This document shows positions 1-9,345 of a stretch of 64,000 bases of DNA, one piece after another (the stretch's first letter is position 1; the number at the start of each line of letters is the position of its first letter). The DNA is taken from the NCBI GenBank assembly GCA_038251425.1, contig JBBSBI010000003.1:21551-85550 (forward strand), in the 5' to 3' direction. The position numbers and the translations under genes were made by a program. The DNA comes from JBBRRP01 sp038251425. Lineage in GTDB: Bacteria > Myxococcota_A > Polyangia > Polyangiales > Polyangiaceae. The notes below the pieces were generated by a model. The model made no database searches and was not told the DNA's origin. It saw only the letters and a list, made by a program, of their open reading frames with translations.

Positions 1-2801
1 TTCTGTTGTTCAGCAACACGAGCGAGCCGGAGCAGTGTTTTGTGCTTCCTTTCGGCCGCCACATGAGGAAGTAGTGCCTCCAGTTGCTCGTACGCGAGAG
101 TCAGATCCTCACTTTCCGAATAAAGCTCGATGAGTGCCTGATGAGCCGCGATGTCAGCGGGATCTTCTTCGATGGCCTGCTGCCAGGTCAAAATGGCAGC
201 ATCCCGGTCTCCGAGCTCTCGGTGTTGGAGTGTGGCAACCGAATGCAGGAGCTCTTTCCTCCGTGAGGGTTCGCGTTCTTGCTCGAGTGCTGCTCGGTAC
301 AACACCATTCTGTCGCCTGGATTTCCTTGCTCCACGAGCAGCCGGTCGATGCGCGTGAGCACATCCCGCGACGCCGGATCGAACTCGAGCGCTCTCCTGT
401 AGACCTCAACCGCGGCATCCAGCTCGGAGGCATTGGCGAGTGCCTCACCTGTGAGCCGGCAAAGTTCAAAGAGCTCTTCGCTTCGAACAGGGCGGCTCCC
501 AAGTGCCTCTGAAAGCACCTGCGCCTTCGCCTGCGCGGAACCCACCACCTCAGCGAGTCGCATCACTCGTTCGAGCCAGGCATGGATCCCCTGTTCGCTA
601 TCCACTGCGAGGTTCAGGCCTTGCCCTGCCAAATCGAGCGCTCGATCAGGATCACCAAGATCGTTTTGTGCGAGTGTGAGTGCCTCGTAGAGTGCTTCGA
701 AGCGTGCATGAAGGTCACCCTGCAGCTTTCCCCGGATGCTCAGCACCTTTACCAGCCCGGCTGCGGCCGATTCAGCTCGATAGATCGGTTCCAAGATATC
801 AGCGGCTTCGAGCGCAGCGCCCTCGGTGAAGAGTAGCCTTTCGAGCAGAACGCGCGAGGCACGGTGCGAAGAGTCGATCGAAAGTGCGGACCCAAGCGCA
901 CTCAAGGCGCCGCGCACGTCACTCAGCCGCACTTGACGCACCTGCGCCAAGCGCGAAAAATACTCAGGCTTCTGTTCATCATCAACACACGCGAGCAACT
1001 GCTCGAGTGTCTCGGCCAAACGCGGCCATTCTTGAAGCTGTTCAAGGAGCGGCACGCTGCGCTCAAGAACCGGTTGCCACGGACCGTACTTGGTGAGGAG
1101 CTGTGCCCAAACAGACAGAGCGATGGCCTGGTCACGTTGATGTGTGGTTCGGAGTTCGGCCGCTGAAAATGCTAGCTCGCGCGCCTTTTCTGGGTCGAGC
1201 GCTCGCTCTGCCCGCCAAGCGAGAACATCGGCTTGCCCTTCCTTAGAGTCCAGCCTGAGGTAGAGCGCCTCTAATCGACCCAACGCTTCATCCGTCCACT
1301 CGGAGCCCAGGAGGGCGCGCCAGGCCCCCAGGGAGCGCTCTTCTGCAACGTTCTCGCCGTCGTAGAGTCGAGTCAGTCGGCGCGCTGCCGTTTGGCGCAC
1401 CTGCGTGTCGGGTTCCAATTTTACAACTAGCTCAAGCGCCGTTCCGAGGCCTTTCGTATCTCCAGCTTCTCCGCAGAGCTCCACCAAGTGTCTTGCCGCA
1501 GAAAGCACGGCAGCCTCCCCTTGCCCGCCGTCGATGACTTGTTGAAATATGCCTTGAGCGCGGCGGCTATCACCTGTTTTCAGGTAGAGCTTGCCCACAT
1601 CGACACCGAGCCGGGCCCTGACTCCGGGCTCGCGGGTGGTCTGTAAAGCGCGCGCGAGAAGGAGTGCGGCCTCTTTGGGTTGGTCTAGCTCAAGGCTCAG
1701 GCTCACATAGCGTTGACGCAAATCATCATCGCCGGGGCCCGCAGAAACCACGGGAGCCAGAAGCTCAAGCGCACCAACCTTATCACCCAACGTGTCATGC
1801 CGGAGGATTGCAAGGCGCCTCTGAACATCGAGGCGTCGCGAACCTTTCACGAGCTTTAGCTCCATCGTGAGCATGGCGATGGCGCTTGCCGTATCTCCGG
1901 CACTTTCGTACGCGTCTGAGAGCGCTGCTGCTGCGCGCTGGGCTACGGCGCGATTTTCGAGCAACACCTCGGTGGTCTTGAGCGCCCCAGGATGCGTCGG
2001 CTCGACCCGCAAAATGGCCTCAAGGTGCGAGATAGCCTCTTTGGGCTCCTTCACCTGATGGATGTACAGATCGACCAATCGTTCATGGATGGCCCTAGCC
2101 TCAGCAGCACTCGGCGTCTGCTCGGACACCAGTTTCTCTTCCAACAGCTTCGCAGCGTCTCGATATTTGGCGGCGGCGATGTAGCGCTCAACCAAGGCCT
2201 CTTTGGCTCGCAGGCTCGCGGGCTCAGCCGAAACCCAAGCATGCAAGATCTTGAGAGCAAGATCGTTAGCCAGTGGACGATCCTGAACGAGCGAAGCGGC
2301 ACGCTTAAGGAGTGGTATCTTGTTCTGATCGTCCTTCTCCGCACGACTGGCCTCAAAATAGAGGAGCGCGAGCTGCTCAGTTTTTTCGGCCTCTCCTAAC
2401 AAGCGTTCGAGAAGTCCAAAAGCTTCGGGGTGACCAGGCGCCGCCGAGAGGGCAAGTTCTGCGTAGCGTGTAGCCCCTTCGATATCCCCGAAAAGATCAC
2501 CCACGAAAGCGGCGGCGCGCAGAAACAAATAGGCTCGCTGCTCCGCCGCAAGGATCTTGATCCGTCTATCAGACGTTAGGCGTTCGTAAGCAAACGCCAA
2601 GTCAGCAGACTTGTCATCTCGAAGTGCGGCTTGATGCAGGCGTTCCCACACTAAAGTGGGCTGGTGTCCCTTGGCGACCGCCGTCACCAGCACATCGAGT
2701 GCTTCTTGAGGGTTGGAGAGACTGCTATCGAGCAGTTCGCCTAGGTCCTCGACCCGTTGGAGAAAAGCATCAGGGCCTCGGACGCGAGTAGGGGATGACA
2801 T
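1..2801 (-). CDS. Giant TPR-repeat protein, N-terminal part (runs off the left edge)
   Basis: Reading the minus strand from an ATG at 2801 gives an uninterrupted frame of about 933 codons to the edge of the window, so the stop lies outside. The start is fixed by an in-frame TGA about 20 bases upstream; only a GTG at 2816 could compete. The protein begins MSSPTRVRGPDAFLQRVEDL and is almost wholly helical, with repeated TPR-like blocks of the type A-x-x-x-Y/L-x-x-A-L-x-x-x-P that spell out phrases such as EAISHLEAILRVEPTHPGAL. No signal peptide or membrane helix is seen in this part, so it is probably cytoplasmic. TPR arrays bind other proteins; the partner is unknown. Very long TPR proteins of this type are common in myxobacteria. 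The small plus-strand frames in this interval are shadows of it. Confidence 0.85.
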   Translation of the reverse strand, partial: MSSPTRVRGPDAFLQRVEDLGELLDSSLSNPQEALDVLVTAVAKGHQPTLVWERLHQAALRDDKSADLAFAYERLTSDRRIKILAAEQRAYLFLRAAAFVGDLFGDIEGATRYAELALSAAPGHPEAFGLLERLLGEAEKTEQLALLYFEASRAEKDDQNKIPLLKRAASLVQDRPLANDLALKILHAWVSAEPASLRAKEALVERYIAAAKYRDAAKLLEEKLVSEQTPSAAEARAIHERLVDLYIHQVKEPKEAISHLEAILRVEPTHPGALKTTEVLLENRAVAQRAAAALSDAYESAGDTASAIAMLTMELKLVKGSRRLDVQRRLAILRHDTLGDKVGALELLAPVVSAGPGDDDLRQRYVSLSLELDQPKEAALLLARALQTTREPGVRARLGVDVGKLYLKTGDSRRAQGIFQQVIDGGQGEAAVLSAARHLVELCGEAGDTKGLGTALELVVKLEPDTQVRQTAARRLTRLYDGENVAEERSLGAWRALLGSEWTDEALGRLEALYLRLDSKEGQADVLAWRAERALDPEKARELAFSAAELRTTHQRDQAIALSVWAQLLTKYGPWQPVLERSVPLLEQLQEWPRLAETLEQLLACVDDEQKPEYFSRLAQVRQVRLSDVRGALSALGSALSIDSSHRASRVLLERLLFTEGAALEAADILEPIYRAESAAAGLVKVLSIRGKLQGDLHARFEALYEALTLAQNDLGDPDRALDLAGQGLNLAVDSEQGIHAWLERVMRLAEVVGSAQAKAQVLSEALGSRPVRSEELFELCRLTGEALANASELDAAVEVYRRALEFDPASRDVLTRIDRLLVEQGNPGDRMVLYRAALEQEREPSRRKELLHSVATLQHRELGDRDAAILTWQQAIEEDPADIAAHQALIELYSESEDLTLAYEQLEALLPHVAAERKHKTLLRLARVAEQQ

Positions 2802-2911
2802 GAGGTGGGACCGCACCCATCATGCGGCAATCCATCACACCAGTTAAGGTCCCACTGTTCGCCTTGTTGTGTCGGCCAATGTGCGCGTGTTGCGCCTGAT
2901 AGAACCCGGCT

Positions 2912-3343
2912 CTAATCTTCGAGCGCACCGAAAAGCTGACGAAATCTCGCGAGATCCGCGTCGGAAACGTAACCGCCCAGGCCGACACGCATCGAGAGCG
3001 TCACATCATCCCCCCAAGGCCACCAGAGTCCGTAAGAAATTAACCGGCCACCTGGCTCAGATGAGTAGAGGATCTGATCCGATCGAATTCCCCCAGTCGT
3101 GTCGGCTATGTCCCGTACTGCTTGCGGAGCCACCGCGATATTCTTGGTGCTCCACTGTCCGACGAAAACATCACGAATTGCTAACTGCGCCTCATCCGTC
3201 AGCTCAACCACAAATGACGAAGCAACGCAGTTCAACCGCCCATCCCAACTCCAGCCACCCTTGGGCCATGCCGTGCGGAACCGACCCAAAGACTGAAACA
3301 GCAGTTCGGTGGTACTCGGCGTTGGGGTCATCGACAAAACCAT
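2912..3343 (-). CDS. Conserved-looking hypothetical protein, 143 aa
   Basis: I do not recognise this protein. The sequence has normal protein composition, with W-rich and G-rich stretches (LISYGLWWPWGDDVTLSMRV, then a C-terminal DADLARFRQLFGALED helix). It has no signal peptide, membrane segment or cysteine cluster. An in-frame TGA lies eight codons upstream of the ATG at 3343; an ATG four codons further in (3331) is an alternative start. It lies divergent from the aminotransferase at 3411, with about 70 bases between them, and ends 110 bases from the start of the TPR gene on the same strand. It could be a small cytoplasmic beta-sheet protein. No function is proposed. Confidence 0.55.
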   Translation of the reverse strand: MVLSMTPTPSTTELLFQSLGRFRTAWPKGGWSWDGRLNCVASSFVVELTDEAQLAIRDVFVGQWSTKNIAVAPQAVRDIADTTGGIRSDQILYSSEPGGRLISYGLWWPWGDDVTLSMRVGLGGYVSDADLARFRQLFGALED

Positions 3344-3410
3344 ACCTCGAATCCCGCCTGACGGTCACCGCCCGATTGCCGATTGTCGATGTCAGATCTA
3401 GCGTTCCTGG

Positions 3411-4673
3411 ATGCAACCACCTTCCAACCAGCCCTCACCCAGCGCTTTTCGCCCGGTGCCGCGCACCGGAGTGATTTACGTAAGCACCGAAGCGGAGAAG
3501 GCTGGCTATCGGTCAGGGAGCCCCGACTGGTGCAATCTGGGTCAGGGCCAACCTGAAACGGGGACGCTCGCTGGCGCACCGCCACGAGTCGAAAGCGTTA
3601 CCTGTTCCGTAGACGATCTTGAGTACGCGCCCGTGCCCGGGCTCTGGGAAGTGCGCGAGGCAGTTGCCGAACTCTACAACGACCTTTACCGCAAAGGCCT
3701 GCCGAGCAAATACACGCCGCACAATGTTTCCCTTTCAGGCGGCGGCCGCGTTTCTATCATGCGCGCTTGCGCTGCGATCGGGCAGATCAATCTTGGCCAC
3801 TTCTTGCCCGATTACACGGCGTATGAAGAGCTTCTGGGTGTCTTTCGGCGTTTCACCCCGATCCCCATCTTATTAGAATCCGAGCGCGGTTACGACTTCT
3901 CGCTTGAACAGTTGCGGCGTGAGATTTTGGGGCGCGGGCTCGGTGCTCTCCTCTTGTCCAACCCCTGCAATCCCACAGGAAAAGTGATCGGGGGCAATGA
4001 ACTTGAAAGTTGGGTGGCAACCGCCCGTGATCTGGATTGCAGCTTGCTTCTGGATGAATTTTATTCGCACTACATCTGGAAGGGTGATTCCGAACTGGTG
4101 AGCGCCGCCGCCTACGTGGAAGACGTTGAGCGGGATCCGGTGGTTTTGTTCGATGGTCTCACCAAGAACTGGCGATATCCGGGCTGGCGAATGACGTGGA
4201 CAATTGGGCCCCGCAAAGTAATTGATGCGGTCGCCAGTGCAGGTTCCTTTTTGGATGGCGGTGGTTCACGCCCCATGCAGCGCGCCGCGCTTTCCATCCT
4301 GAATGCCCGAGACACACTCGCAGAAACTCATGCTATCGCGACCACCTTCCGGCGAAAGCGCGACATCCTGATGGATGGTTTGCGCGGAATTGGCGTGAGA
4401 TTTGAACTCGAACCGCAGGGCACCTTCTATTGTTGGGGCAATCTTTCGGGGCTGCCACCGGGACTCAATACGGGCGAGGAGTTCTTTCGAAAAGCGCTTG
4501 AGAAGCAGGTGATCGTCGTGCCCGGTCAGTTCTTCGATGTCGATCCCGGGCAACGCCGCGTGGGGCGTCCCTCCAGGTTCAAACATCACGCTCGCTTCTC
4601 GTTTGGCCCTGAAGAGAGCACGCTGAAGCTCGCCATCGAGCGCCTACGCGCGCTGATCCAGGAGCACAGTTAG
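3411..4673 (+). CDS. Pyridoxal-phosphate aminotransferase, class I/II fold
   Basis: This is a fold-type I aminotransferase of 420 residues, the usual length. Visible landmarks are the N-terminal VIYVSTEAEKAGY segment, SLSGGGRVSIMRA (cofactor phosphate region), the SNPCNPTG motif near residue 185, LLLDEFYSHY (the Asp that contacts the pyridine nitrogen) and DGLTKNWRYPGWR near residue 250, where the Lys of TKN is the expected Schiff-base lysine and the final Arg binds the substrate carboxylate. It should be a cytoplasmic enzyme moving an amino group between an amino acid and a 2-oxo acid; the substrate cannot be read from the sequence. There is no biosynthetic partner next to it. Its 3' end overlaps the convergent STAS-like gene by 30 bases. 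Confidence 0.85.
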   Translation: MQPPSNQPSPSAFRPVPRTGVIYVSTEAEKAGYRSGSPDWCNLGQGQPETGTLAGAPPRVESVTCSVDDLEYAPVPGLWEVREAVAELYNDLYRKGLPSKYTPHNVSLSGGGRVSIMRACAAIGQINLGHFLPDYTAYEELLGVFRRFTPIPILLESERGYDFSLEQLRREILGRGLGALLLSNPCNPTGKVIGGNELESWVATARDLDCSLLLDEFYSHYIWKGDSELVSAAAYVEDVERDPVVLFDGLTKNWRYPGWRMTWTIGPRKVIDAVASAGSFLDGGGSRPMQRAALSILNARDTLAETHAIATTFRRKRDILMDGLRGIGVRFELEPQGTFYCWGNLSGLPPGLNTGEEFFRKALEKQVIVVPGQFFDVDPGQRRVGRPSRFKHHARFSFGPEESTLKLAIERLRALIQEHS

Positions 4674-5096
4674 CATCGGAGCTTCGGCCTTGGTGGGAAC
4701 CGGAAGCCCCAGAAAGGAAAGGGCTTCAGGCATCTGGTCGATATCAAACGCGGCAATCTGCATCCGTCCGCCGCCGCCGCCGCCGAGCGCCCGAATCGCG
4801 CCGCGGGCGTACGTTGAGTTCGTCAGCCAAGCCACTCTTAGCTCACACTCGGAAGCTAGTTGATAGAGCTGCGCACGCTGTAACGCGTTGGGCGCCATGT
4901 CCCCAGTACTGGCCAGGAGCAACACCGTCGACGCCGCTTCACCGCGAACGCTGTGCAGGAAGTCGTGCCACTCGCGCCGCGAGATCGGCCCGTCACCGCC
5001 TGTCAAACACCAGCACTCACCCACGCGCTCAGCAACAAAGGGCTCGTCAGCAGCTGCCGTTTGCTGAGAAGTCGAAGCTTTTGAGGCGGCCAGCAT
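4644..5096 (-). CDS. Small STAS/SpoIIAA-like hypothetical protein
   Basis: This 150-residue protein alternates hydrophobic strands and helices (STVLLLASTGDMAPNALQRA, LRVAWLTNSTYARGAIRAL) in the manner of STAS/SpoIIAA-like domains, but I cannot show a phosphorylatable serine motif, so the family call is tentative. A run of six glycines near residue 110 is encoded by a pure (CCG)6 tract at 4768-4785. The gene is convergent with the aminotransferase and overlaps its end by 30 bases. The start is the ATG at 5096; a roughly 300-base gap separates it from the divergent helicase gene. It may otherwise be a lineage-specific cytoplasmic protein. Confidence 0.55.
   Translation of the reverse strand: MLAASKASTSQQTAAADEPFVAERVGECWCLTGGDGPISRREWHDFLHSVRGEAASTVLLLASTGDMAPNALQRAQLYQLASECELRVAWLTNSTYARGAIRALGGGGGGRMQIAAFDIDQMPEALSFLGLPVPTKAEAPMLTVLLDQRA
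4768..4785. repeat. (CCG)6 trinucleotide tract
   Basis: Six perfect copies of CCG lie inside the STAS-like gene and encode a six-glycine loop. Such tracts are prone to slippage in whole codons, so length variants would stay in frame. Confidence 0.9.
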
Positions 5097-5402
5097 GCGC
5101 GTGCACTATTCAAGACAGCTCGGCCCAACGCAACGCCAACCGACAGCTTTTTGTCACGTAATGTTTTCAATAATGACGCAAGAGCCGCGTGCCTGTTGAT
5201 AACTTGTGAGCTATCGGCCGCCGGTGGAAACCTTCCGGAAGCAGGCGCTGCATCCTGCTCCCGGGGTGGCACTGAACACAGATTCAGCGCCAATGCCTGG
5301 GCAGTCAGCGTCGGAGGGGCCCGAAACCCCCGATTTGTTCAGTTGTTGATTGCTTCTGGAGCGGAACGCGTGCGATAGAAAATAGTTCTACACGGGTGGT
5401 CA
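5097..5402. other. Divergent intergenic region, no gene seen
   Basis: About 300 bases separate the STAS-like gene and the SNF2 gene, which point away from each other. The short frames here lack coding character. The region should hold promoters for both genes; an A/T-rich stretch at about 5374-5390 just upstream of the helicase start is the best promoter candidate, but I cannot define -35/-10 boxes. No SWIM zinc-finger or other helicase N-terminal remnant is visible in any frame. Confidence 0.5.
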
Positions 5403-7769
5403 GTGATTTCCGGCAGCGTCGTTCCCCTTTCCCAGCAGAATAGCCATAGTGTCCAAAGGCAGCTCCCGTGGCCTTTCACGCCTAGGCTTCGTTTGTTCAC
5501 TGAACAGATGGGGGTTGTGAGCGAACGAGCGCGCCATGGGTACCGCGAGCAGGAAGTACCAGTCGCCAGCCTATGGTTTGACTACGGTGGCACCGTCGTC
5601 CGATGCACCGATCCAGAGCGCCACCTCGGCGTCACGAATGGCACTTCAGTGCTGGCGCTTTCCCGCGACCGCGCTGCCGAAGCGGAGGCCCAGTGCATGC
5701 TTGAGGTGCATGGGGCTCTCGAAGCTGAGTGTCTGGAGGAATACATCCCCGCCGTGAATTCAGAGGCGGACTACGTGATCCAAGTGAACGGCAATGTGCA
5801 TTCGCTGTGTTCGTTCACAGCTTACGCGTTGGGTACACTGCGCGCTCAAGGTTGGAACGTTGAGATCGATGCGGGCTACCCCTACGACGTCGTGAATCCT
5901 GATGTGCCGTGGTACGCCAAAGTGGAGACGCCTCCCGAAGCCGAGACGCCTGATTGGTTCAGTCTGGAGCTGGGTGTCGACATTGATGGCCATCGGGTCA
6001 ACATGTTGCCACCACTGTTGGATATGCTCGATGCCTGCGGCGAGCAGCTGACTCTTGATTCCCTCTTGCGCGTGCCCGCCCGCTTTCGTGCGGTGCCAGC
6101 CGGTGTGAACCGCTACGTCGTGATCCCACAGGATCGCTTGGAACGCCTGCTCGTGATCTTGATGGAAATGTATCGCGGCGCACGGACTGCCGACGAAAAG
6201 ATCACGTGTCGCGATCTTCTGGGCGGAGCGCTCTCAAAGCTTGACGAAGAGCTGACTCAGGGGGGCGCAACATTGCTCTGGGACGACGCGCCAGGGCTTC
6301 GCGTGAAGGGCCGAACGATTTCGGGCCCCCCTCCCACCACGGTGCACGCCGTCAGCCTCAAAGCGACGCTCCGACCTTACCAAGAAGAGGGCGTGCGCTG
6401 GCTCCAGCACTTGCGCCAGCAGGATGCCGCCGGCGTCCTTGCCGACGACATGGGGCTCGGCAAAACACTGCAGACGATCACCCATCTCTTGCTGGAAAAG
6501 GAGAGCCGTCGCTCCCAAACTCCGACGCTCGTGGTGGCGCCGACCAGCTTGCTCCATAACTGGGAAGCTGAGATCAAACGTTTCGCCCCTGCGCTTCGAA
6601 CTCGGATCTGGCACGGCAAGGCTCGCCACAAGAGCCGAGATCTCGTGAGCCGAGCAGACGTTGTATTAACTACGTATGCGCTGCTGATTCGGGATTTGGA
6701 ATGGTTCAAGCTGCAGCCGTTCTATTATTTGATCTTGGATGAAGCTCAAGCGATCAAAAATCGGCGGAGCCAGGCTGCGAAGTCCGTAAGTCAGATACAA
6801 TCGGAGCATCGATTGTGCCTCACCGGCACACCGGTCGAGAACAATCTCGACGAGCTTTTTAGCCTCTTCAACTTCCTGATGCCAGGACTCCTAGGCAGCC
6901 CAGATCGCTTTCGATCTTACTTCCGCGAACCGATTGAACGCGAGAACAACGAGTCCCGGTTAGCGGCGCTCAGGGGCGCCGTGGGACCATTCATCCTGCG
7001 GCGCATGAAGGAGGAGGTCGCCCGCGATTTGCCGCCGAAGACGGAGATGATTCGCCCGGTTGAGCTGCGTGAAGGCCAGCGAGATCTGTATGAGAGCGTG
7101 CGTGTCGCAGCTCACAGCGAGGTCAGAAAAGCGATCAAGGTCAAGGGCATTGGGGCATCCACCGTGACCATTTTGGATGGGCTGATGAAGCTCCGCCAAA
7201 TCTGCTGCGATCCACGGCTGGTGAACGTGGCGTCGGCCGGTGCAGTGCTCGGCTCCGCCAAGTACGAACTTTTCTTCGATCTGCTCGAAAAGCAACTCGC
7301 GGAGGGGCGCCGTGTGCTCGTGTTCTCGCAGTTCACGCGCATGCTGGCACTCTTGGCGGCGGGTTTAGTCGAGCGCAACGTGAAATATGCCCTGCTCACG
7401 GGTGCAACGGTCGATCGCCAAAAGCAAGTCAAGGCCTTTCAGGATGGGCTGATGAATGTCTTCCTGATCAGCTTGAAAGCGGGTGGCACAGGGCTGAATT
7501 TGACCCGCGCGGACACCGTGATCCACTACGATCCGTGGTGGAACGCTGCGGCACAATCCCAAGCAACGGACCGAGCGTACCGGATCGGGCAAACCTCCCC
7601 CGTGTTCGTCCACAACCTGATCGTCTCCGGAAGTGTCGAAGAACGCATGGTCCACCTCCAACAGCGCAAACGGCACCTGGCCGAAACGATCCTGGGCGGC
7701 GGCCAAGAAGCATCCAAAGCTTTCTCGCTTGAAGACGTCGAGGATCTCTTCGCGCCCTTGGCCGAGTGA
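5403..7769 (+). CDS. SNF2-family DEAD/DEAH-like helicase (Rad54/RapA-type ATPase)
   Basis: This is a 788-residue Swi2/Snf2 ATPase that should translocate on double-stranded DNA and remodel protein-DNA complexes. Residues about 20-310 resemble the bacterial SNF2-associated region that precedes the motor. The motor shows Walker A DDMGLGKT (348-355), the DEAQ box (446-449), LTGTPVENN, then a helicase-C half with LVFSQFTRM, SLKAGGTGLNLT and DRAYRIGQ. The start is a GTG at 5403, since an in-frame TAG lies nine codons upstream; an ATG at 5508 is possible but would remove the conserved-looking TPRLRLF stretch. Many bacterial relatives are longer and carry an N-terminal SWIM zinc finger, absent here. 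No restriction or phage-defence partner is adjacent. Confidence 0.9.
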   Translation: MISGSVVPLSQQNSHSVQRQLPWPFTPRLRLFTEQMGVVSERARHGYREQEVPVASLWFDYGGTVVRCTDPERHLGVTNGTSVLALSRDRAAEAEAQCMLEVHGALEAECLEEYIPAVNSEADYVIQVNGNVHSLCSFTAYALGTLRAQGWNVEIDAGYPYDVVNPDVPWYAKVETPPEAETPDWFSLELGVDIDGHRVNMLPPLLDMLDACGEQLTLDSLLRVPARFRAVPAGVNRYVVIPQDRLERLLVILMEMYRGARTADEKITCRDLLGGALSKLDEELTQGGATLLWDDAPGLRVKGRTISGPPPTTVHAVSLKATLRPYQEEGVRWLQHLRQQDAAGVLADDMGLGKTLQTITHLLLEKESRRSQTPTLVVAPTSLLHNWEAEIKRFAPALRTRIWHGKARHKSRDLVSRADVVLTTYALLIRDLEWFKLQPFYYLILDEAQAIKNRRSQAAKSVSQIQSEHRLCLTGTPVENNLDELFSLFNFLMPGLLGSPDRFRSYFREPIERENNESRLAALRGAVGPFILRRMKEEVARDLPPKTEMIRPVELREGQRDLYESVRVAAHSEVRKAIKVKGIGASTVTILDGLMKLRQICCDPRLVNVASAGAVLGSAKYELFFDLLEKQLAEGRRVLVFSQFTRMLALLAAGLVERNVKYALLTGATVDRQKQVKAFQDGLMNVFLISLKAGGTGLNLTRADTVIHYDPWWNAAAQSQATDRAYRIGQTSPVFVHNLIVSGSVEERMVHLQQRKRHLAETILGGGQEASKAFSLEDVEDLFAPLAE

Positions 7770-7803
7770 GCTAAACTAGCGGGGCACACTCTGAGGTTTC
7801 CGC

Positions 7804-9129
7804 ATGCCAAAAGTCTTTGCAACTCACGCATTCTCGCGCACACTCGTCGGCTTCATCGCGGGTTGGTTGGGGGTGAGCTGTAGTGCCCCTCCCTTCGGGG
7901 CAGAGGAAGAGGATTGCAGTGTGCTGGCGCAGAATCAGTACGCGAAGGCTCTCATGCAGGATGTTTACCTGTGGGCGGATACGGTGCCAGATATCGATCC
8001 AGCCAAGTTTTCTGGCCCCGGAGCGGTCGTGGCGGCGATGCGGAACCAGGATTTGGACCATTGGTCTGGGGTTTCGAGCGCGGCGCCTCGCAGGGATTTT
8101 TTCGACAAGGGTGAGTTTTTTGGGGTGGGCTACCAAGCGCTCAGCGATACGGCTGGCGCTATTCGCTTGTCCTTTGTGCACCCCGGCTCTCCAGCGGCGC
8201 TTGCTGGGATGAGCCGCGGTGACACATTGCTTGAGATCAGCGGGAAGACGATCGCGGAGATTGCGGGTGCAAACCTCTGGGCAACGATCGAAGGGCCCAA
8301 TGAAAAAGGCTTCGCGCTCACCTACAAGGTACGGCGCTCAACAGGTGCAGTCGTTGAGTTGATGGTGCTCAAAGATACCGTGGTGGTCCGAACCGTCGCG
8401 GTGAGCAGCGTGATTCAGCAGGGCGAAGACAAGATTGCCTATCTTTTGTTCACAGGATTCCTCGGTACTTCCGAGAGAGATCTGCGGGAGGCGTTCGCGG
8501 AGCTTCGCCCGCTTGGCATCACGAAGCTCATTCTGGACCTCAGATACAACGGAGGCGGCTTTGTTTCCGTCGCGACAGATCTAGCCAGCTTGATCGTCGG
8601 ACCGCCGGGGGTGGGCCAGCCTTTTTCTATTCTGGCGCACAACAAGAACCACAGCGCCGAAGACACGGTAACCCCGCTACGCAAAGAGGCAGAGGCGATC
8701 ACAGGGACGCACCTGGTGGCGCTCACCGGGCCTGGGACGGCATCTGCGAGTGAGCTGCTGTTAAACGGCCTGAAACCGCTCATGGACGTGAAACTGGTGG
8801 GCGCGAGTACGCACGGCAAGCCGGTGGGTGGCAGCGCCTGGACTCGCTGCGAGCAAGCCATCTCCCCGATCACTTTCCGAACCCTGAACGGCGAGGGCAC
8901 AGGCGATTATTTTGGGGGCATCAAAGCAGATTGCGCGGTGCCCGATGATTTGGAGCATCCGCTTGGAGATCCGGAGGAAGCCCGCATGAAGGCTGCGTTG
9001 GCACTGCTTCGTGGCGAAGCCTGTCCGGCGCTGCCCGATCAGCAATTGATGCAGGTGCGGCAATCGGGACGAGGCACGGGCCTTTCACCGATTACTCGTG
9101 GCCCCGACGATCCCTTTGGCATCTTCTAA
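7804..9129 (+). CDS. S41-family C-terminal processing protease, lipoprotein
   Basis: A tail-specific (Prc/CtpA-type) serine protease of 441 residues, anchored as a lipoprotein: the signal ends in the lipobox LGVSC with Cys26. Residues about 105-180 form a PDZ domain that should recognise the C-terminus of substrates. The catalytic domain shows LDLRYNGGG and then GTASASEL, with Ser314 and Lys339 exactly 25 residues apart, as in the CtpA Ser-Lys pair. It acts in the periplasm or at the outer membrane. It follows the helicase by 34 bases on the same strand but has no functional link to it. The substrate is unknown. It ends just before a terminator that serves the opposite strand. Confidence 0.9.
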   Translation: MPKVFATHAFSRTLVGFIAGWLGVSCSAPPFGAEEEDCSVLAQNQYAKALMQDVYLWADTVPDIDPAKFSGPGAVVAAMRNQDLDHWSGVSSAAPRRDFFDKGEFFGVGYQALSDTAGAIRLSFVHPGSPAALAGMSRGDTLLEISGKTIAEIAGANLWATIEGPNEKGFALTYKVRRSTGAVVELMVLKDTVVVRTVAVSSVIQQGEDKIAYLLFTGFLGTSERDLREAFAELRPLGITKLILDLRYNGGGFVSVATDLASLIVGPPGVGQPFSILAHNKNHSAEDTVTPLRKEAEAITGTHLVALTGPGTASASELLLNGLKPLMDVKLVGASTHGKPVGGSAWTRCEQAISPITFRTLNGEGTGDYFGGIKADCAVPDDLEHPLGDPEEARMKAALALLRGEACPALPDQQLMQVRQSGRGTGLSPITRGPDDPFGIF

Positions 9130-9151
9130 GAGCAATTTACTTAGGCCATGG

Positions 9152-9195
9152 AAAAAAAACAGCGGCTCAGAGGAGGGGGGCTCTCTGAACCGCTG
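9152..9195 (-). terminator. Rho-independent terminator for the minus strand
   Basis: Read on the minus strand, a 13-base stem (arms 9183-9195 and 9160-9172, one G-U pair) closes a roughly 10-base loop and is followed directly by eight T residues (9159-9152). This is a textbook intrinsic terminator for the Cys-rich lipoprotein gene at 9401-9877. On the plus strand the T tract is missing, so it probably does not stop transcripts of the protease. Confidence 0.85.
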
Positions 9196-9329
9196 GGTAG
9201 TAAGCAGGCGGCCTCCCTGGCGGAGGGGGGGATCACCAAGGCGCCGCCTCACTTTATCCTATGCGTGTTTCGTGCCAGTTCCGACATGCACAAATCACCG
9301 GATTTTCACAATAGGTCAAGGGTCAGGAG

Positions 9330-9345
9330 CTTTCAAATTTGAAAG
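9330..9345. promoter_or_regulatory. Perfect 16-base palindrome in the gap after the S41 protease
   Basis: CTTTCAAATTTGAAAG is a perfect inverted repeat, further bracketed by GAG and CTC. It lies in the non-coding stretch between the terminator at 9152-9195 and the end of the lipoprotein gene. It could be a protein-binding site or a secondary hairpin in the 3' untranslated region; its position downstream of both neighbours argues against an operator. Confidence 0.4.

Noticed and set aside
2869..3474. 201-codon plus-strand frame opposite the unknown gene at 2912-3343
   Set aside because: Its translation is Arg/Pro/Ser-rich with no structure, whereas the minus-strand frame has normal composition. 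It also overlaps the aminotransferase start.
5151..5378. Possible N-terminal remnant of the SNF2 helicase in the 5.1-5.4 kb gap
   Set aside because: No frame shows SWIM cysteines or similarity to the helicase; an in-frame TAG at 5376 closes it off.
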